Shown piece by piece: positions 5,550-7,923 of a stretch of 7,923 bases of DNA. The position numbers and the translations under genes are program-made. The stretch is from assembly GCA_943372725.1 (NCBI GenBank), contig CALRZT010000243.1:1-7923 (forward strand), given 5' to 3'. The DNA comes from CAMDHY01 sp943372725 (GTDB lineage Bacteria; Pseudomonadota; Alphaproteobacteria; Rhizobiales; Segnochrobactraceae). Position 1 is the first letter of the stretch, and every line of letters starts with the position of its first letter. Below the pieces are notes generated by a model, which saw only the letters and a program-made list of their open reading frames with translations, made no database searches and was not told the origin of the DNA.

Positions 5550-6317
5550 ATGCTCGACCTCTACCGCCTCGACGGCCGCGTCGCCCTCGTCACCGGCGCC
5601 GGTGGCGGCATCGGGCGCGACATCTGCCGCGCCCTCGGCGGCGTCGGCGCCACGGTCGTGCTGGCAGACCGCTCCGACCGCGTCGCCGCCTCCGCCGAGG
5701 CCCTCGCCGCCGAGGGCCTGAAGACGGACTGGATCGCCTTCGACGCCGCCGATCGCACCGCCATCGAGGCGGCGGCCGAGGAGGTCGCGCGCCGTCATGG
5801 CGGCACCGACGTGCTCGTCGCCAACGCCGGCATCGTCATCGAGAGCGCCGCCCTCGACTATCGCGACGAGGACTGGCGCAAGGTGATGGCGGTCAATCTC
5901 GACGGCGTCTTCCACGCCGCACGCGCCTTCGGCCGGGGCATGATCGCGCGTGGCACGGGGGCGATCGTGGCGATCTCGTCGATCGCCGGCGTGCGCGTCG
6001 TCCGTCCGGAACACCACATCGCCTACGACATCTCGAAGGCCGGCGTCGCCCACCTCTGCCGGGTGCTGGCGGTGGAGTGGGCGAAGACCGGCGTGCGGGT
6101 GAACGCGGTCGCCCCCGGCTACACCGACACGGAGATGCTCGCCGAAGTCGGCCGCAGCCATCCCGAGGTGCTGCGCACCTGGATCGACGACACGCCGATG
6201 GGCCGGCTGATGACGCGCACGGAAATCGCCGCGGGCGTCGCCTTCCTCGCCTCGCCGGCGGCGAGCGGCATCACCGGCCACGTGCTGATGGTCGACGGCG
6301 GCTACTCCGTCGCCTGA
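5550..6317 (+). CDS. SDR-family NAD(P)-dependent oxidoreductase (FabG-like)
   Basis: The 255-residue product is a classical short-chain dehydrogenase/reductase of normal length. The nucleotide-binding motif TGAGGGIG is at 15-22. An aspartate at the end of the second strand (D40 in VLADRSDR) favours NAD(H) over NADP(H). The NAG motif is at 92-94. The active site is N-terminal S143/S144 in ISSIAG, Y159 and K163 in YDISK. The C-terminus GHVLMVDGGYSVA is typical of the family. It should act in the cytoplasm on an alcohol or carbonyl group; the substrate cannot be deduced. It starts 56 bases after the epimerase gene and 27 bases before the cupin gene, so co-transcription is likely. Pairing an NAD-linked dehydrogenase with an NAD(P)HX repair enzyme would make biochemical sense, but that link is inference. 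Confidence 0.96.
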   Translation: MLDLYRLDGRVALVTGAGGGIGRDICRALGGVGATVVLADRSDRVAASAEALAAEGLKTDWIAFDAADRTAIEAAAEEVARRHGGTDVLVANAGIVIESAALDYRDEDWRKVMAVNLDGVFHAARAFGRGMIARGTGAIVAISSIAGVRVVRPEHHIAYDISKAGVAHLCRVLAVEWAKTGVRVNAVAPGYTDTEMLAEVGRSHPEVLRTWIDDTPMGRLMTRTEIAAGVAFLASPAASGITGHVLMVDGGYSVA

Positions 6318-6344
6318 CCCCCCCAACACCCGAGGGAGCCCGAC

Positions 6345-6749
6345 ATGACCCGTTCCTTCCGCTTCCCGATTGCGGCGCTGGCGCTCCTGCTGCCGGCGTT
6401 GCCCGCCCACGCCCTCGACGGCCCGACGTCCCCGCAGGGCGTCGAGGTCCGCGACATTGTCGCCCTCGACCTCGCCGGACAGATCCCGGCGGGCCAGGGA
6501 CGCGTCCTGCGCTCGCGCCTGATGACGATCGCCCCCGGCGGCCACCTGCCGGTGCACGACCACCGCGACCGGCCGGCCGTCATCTACTTCCTGTCCGGCG
6601 CCATCGTGGAGCATCGCGCGGGCGTCGCCGAGCCGATCGTTCACACCGCCGGCAGCGGCGAGACCGAGACCGTCGAGACCATCCACTGGTGGGAGAACAC
6701 CGGCAGCGAGCCGGCGGTGCTTTTGGTGACCGACATCCTCAGGCCCTGA
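6345..6749 (+). CDS. Small exported cupin-domain protein
   Basis: The 134-residue product starts with a signal peptide: RSFRF, a hydrophobic core (about 8-19) and an AHA end, with likely cleavage after A23. The rest is one cupin barrel. Motif 1 is PGGHLPVHDHRDRP followed by AVIYFLSG, giving metal ligands H71 and H73. The usual glutamate of motif 1 (expected near position 78) is alanine. Motif 2 supplies H114 and N118 in HWWEN. A divalent metal held by three histidines is therefore likely. The role could be binding or enzymatic, in the periplasm, and cannot be named. GAGGGAG (6332-6338) six bases before ATG 6345 supports this start. It sits in the operon between SDR and MFS genes, 37 bases ahead of the latter, so it may handle the compound that the transporter moves. 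Confidence 0.92.
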   Translation: MTRSFRFPIAALALLLPALPAHALDGPTSPQGVEVRDIVALDLAGQIPAGQGRVLRSRLMTIAPGGHLPVHDHRDRPAVIYFLSGAIVEHRAGVAEPIVHTAGSGETETVETIHWWENTGSEPAVLLVTDILRP

Positions 6750-6786
6750 CACGGCAGCCCTTGGACGCATCGGCGGAGGAGCGCGC

Positions 6787-7923
6787 ATGAAGGTGGCAGA
6801 CCCGTCCCGCGCCGCGCGCGGCATGATGATGAACCTCGTCGTCATCGGGTTGACGAGCTTCTTCACCCTGATCGACCTGTTCGGCGCCCAGGCGGTGCTG
6901 CCGGCGCTCTCGGCCGCCTATGGTGCGACGCCGTCGGCAATGGGCTCGGCGGTCAACGCCTCGACCTTCGGCATGGCCGTCGCCGGTCTCGCGGTGGCGC
7001 TGTTCGCCCGCCGGATCGACCGCAAGACGGGCATCTGGGTGAGCCTGGCGCTGCTCGCGGTGCCGACGGCCCTGCTCGCCTTCGCCGGCGACCTCGCCAC
7101 CTTCACGGCGCTGCGCGTCGCTCAGGGTCTGTTCATGTCGGCGGCCTTCACCCTCACCATGGCCTATCTGGCCGAGGAGTGCACGGCGGCCGAGGCGGCG
7201 AGCGCGATGGCCGCCTACATCACCGGCAACGTCGCCTCCAACCTGCTCGGCCGCCTGCTCGCGGCCGCCTTCGCCGACGGCATCGGACTGCCGGGCAGCT
7301 TCATCGCCTTCGCCGTCCTCAACCTCGTCGGCGCCGCCGTGGTGTTCGTCTGCCTCGGCGGATCGACGCCGCGGCTCGCCACCGGCCCGGTGCCCTCACC
7401 CCTGTCGGTGTGGGCGACGCACCTGTCGAACCGGGCGCTGCAGGCGAGCTTCGCCATCGGCTTCCTTATCCTGTTCGCCTTCATCGGCACCTTCACATAC
7501 GTCAACTACGTGCTGGCGGCGCCGCCGCTGTCGCTGCCGGCGACGCTGCTCGGCGTCGTCTACCTGGTGTTCGTGCCGTCGATGCTGACGACGCCGTTCG
7601 CCGGCCGCGTGGCGGAGCGCATCGGCCGCCGCGGCGCCTTCCTCGCCGGCCTCGCCGTCGCCGGGGTCGGGCTCGCCCTGCTGGCGGCGCCCTCGCTCGC
7701 ACTGGTGCTGACGGGGCTTGCGATGGTGGGGGCAGGCACCTTCTTCGCCCAGGCGGTGACGACGGGCTTCGTCGGCCGGGCCGCCACCCTCGACCGGGCG
7801 GCGGCGAGCGGCCTCTATCTCGCCTCCTACTATCTGGGCGGGCTCGCCGGCAGCGTCGTGCTCGGCGCCGTCTTCGACAGCGCCGGGTGGACCACGACGG
7901 TCGCCGCGATCTTCGTGGCGCTG
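6787..7923 (+). CDS. MFS transporter, YnfM/AraJ-like (cut by the right window edge)
   Basis: The frame is open from ATG 6787 to the last base, giving 379 residues. GGAGGAG (6776-6782) lies four bases upstream. Eleven hydrophobic spans and the start of a twelfth are visible, so only the last few residues, perhaps 15-30, should be missing. MFS motif A-like loops follow spans 2 (ARRIDRKTG) and 8 (GRVAERIGRRG), showing the two six-helix halves. Residues FTLIDLFGAQAVLPAL in span 1 and ASGLYLASYYLGGLAGS in span 11 resemble the YnfM/AraJ group of drug and sugar efflux-type carriers, from memory. It is an inner-membrane secondary transporter, probably an exporter, with unknown substrate. It is the last visible gene of the epimerase-SDR-cupin operon and may export or import the compound those proteins act on. 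Confidence 0.95.
   Translation, partial: MKVADPSRAARGMMMNLVVIGLTSFFTLIDLFGAQAVLPALSAAYGATPSAMGSAVNASTFGMAVAGLAVALFARRIDRKTGIWVSLALLAVPTALLAFAGDLATFTALRVAQGLFMSAAFTLTMAYLAEECTAAEAASAMAAYITGNVASNLLGRLLAAAFADGIGLPGSFIAFAVLNLVGAAVVFVCLGGSTPRLATGPVPSPLSVWATHLSNRALQASFAIGFLILFAFIGTFTYVNYVLAAPPLSLPATLLGVVYLVFVPSMLTTPFAGRVAERIGRRGAFLAGLAVAGVGLALLAAPSLALVLTGLAMVGAGTFFAQAVTTGFVGRAATLDRAAASGLYLASYYLGGLAGSVVLGAVFDSAGWTTTVAAIFVAL

Noticed and set aside
5429..6790. Plus-strand frame of 453 codons across the SDR and cupin genes
   Set aside because: Arg/Pro-rich low-complexity translation in the wrong frame of two genes with clear family motifs.
5427..6866. Long open minus-strand frame (479 codons) opposite the epimerase-SDR-cupin-MFS genes
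   Set aside because: It is the antisense of four well-supported genes and crosses their boundaries. It is a by-product of high G+C codon bias.

Overview
The window looks like a high-G+C alphaproteobacterial chromosome, most likely of the Hyphomicrobiales (Rhizobiales) type. This rests on the strong G/C third-position bias in all confident genes, AGGAG/GGAGG ribosome sites, and a 24-residue membrane peptide of a kind I remember from that order. I could not run a search, so the taxonomy is inference.

Left end (1-990). A minus-strand gene enters from the left with about 50% G+C, well below the rest of the window. It is followed by about 600 bases of extremely G+C-rich DNA with no intact gene, but with traces of a decayed minus-strand reading frame. 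A complete tRNA-Gly (anticodon CCC) lies at 774-848. The last 20 bases at its 3' end are repeated immediately downstream with two mismatches. Together this suggests the edge of an old insertion at a tRNA gene, although no integrase is visible.

Middle (991-4577). A large exported protein on the plus strand carries two Ig-like domains followed by seven FG-GAP calcium-motif repeats, which would form one complete seven-bladed beta-propeller. It converges on a minus-strand group: a small periplasmic class I cytochrome c, a 24-residue single-span membrane peptide, and an exported SRPBCC-fold protein. Inverted repeats suited to termination follow the last two of these, and another lies in the convergent gap.

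Right half (4578-7923). Divergent from the SRPBCC gene is a compact plus-strand operon: a single-domain NAD(P)HX epimerase (YjeF N-terminal type), an SDR dehydrogenase, a small exported cupin, and an MFS transporter cut by the window end. Gaps are 27 to 56 bases and three of the four starts have good ribosome sites, so co-transcription is likely. A plausible reading is a small-molecule oxidation and transport module with a nucleotide-repair enzyme in front; the substrate cannot be read from sequence. Four complete products (FG-GAP protein, cytochrome c, SRPBCC protein, cupin) carry signal peptides. I see no CRISPR array, intact mobile element, phage module or recognisable defence system.
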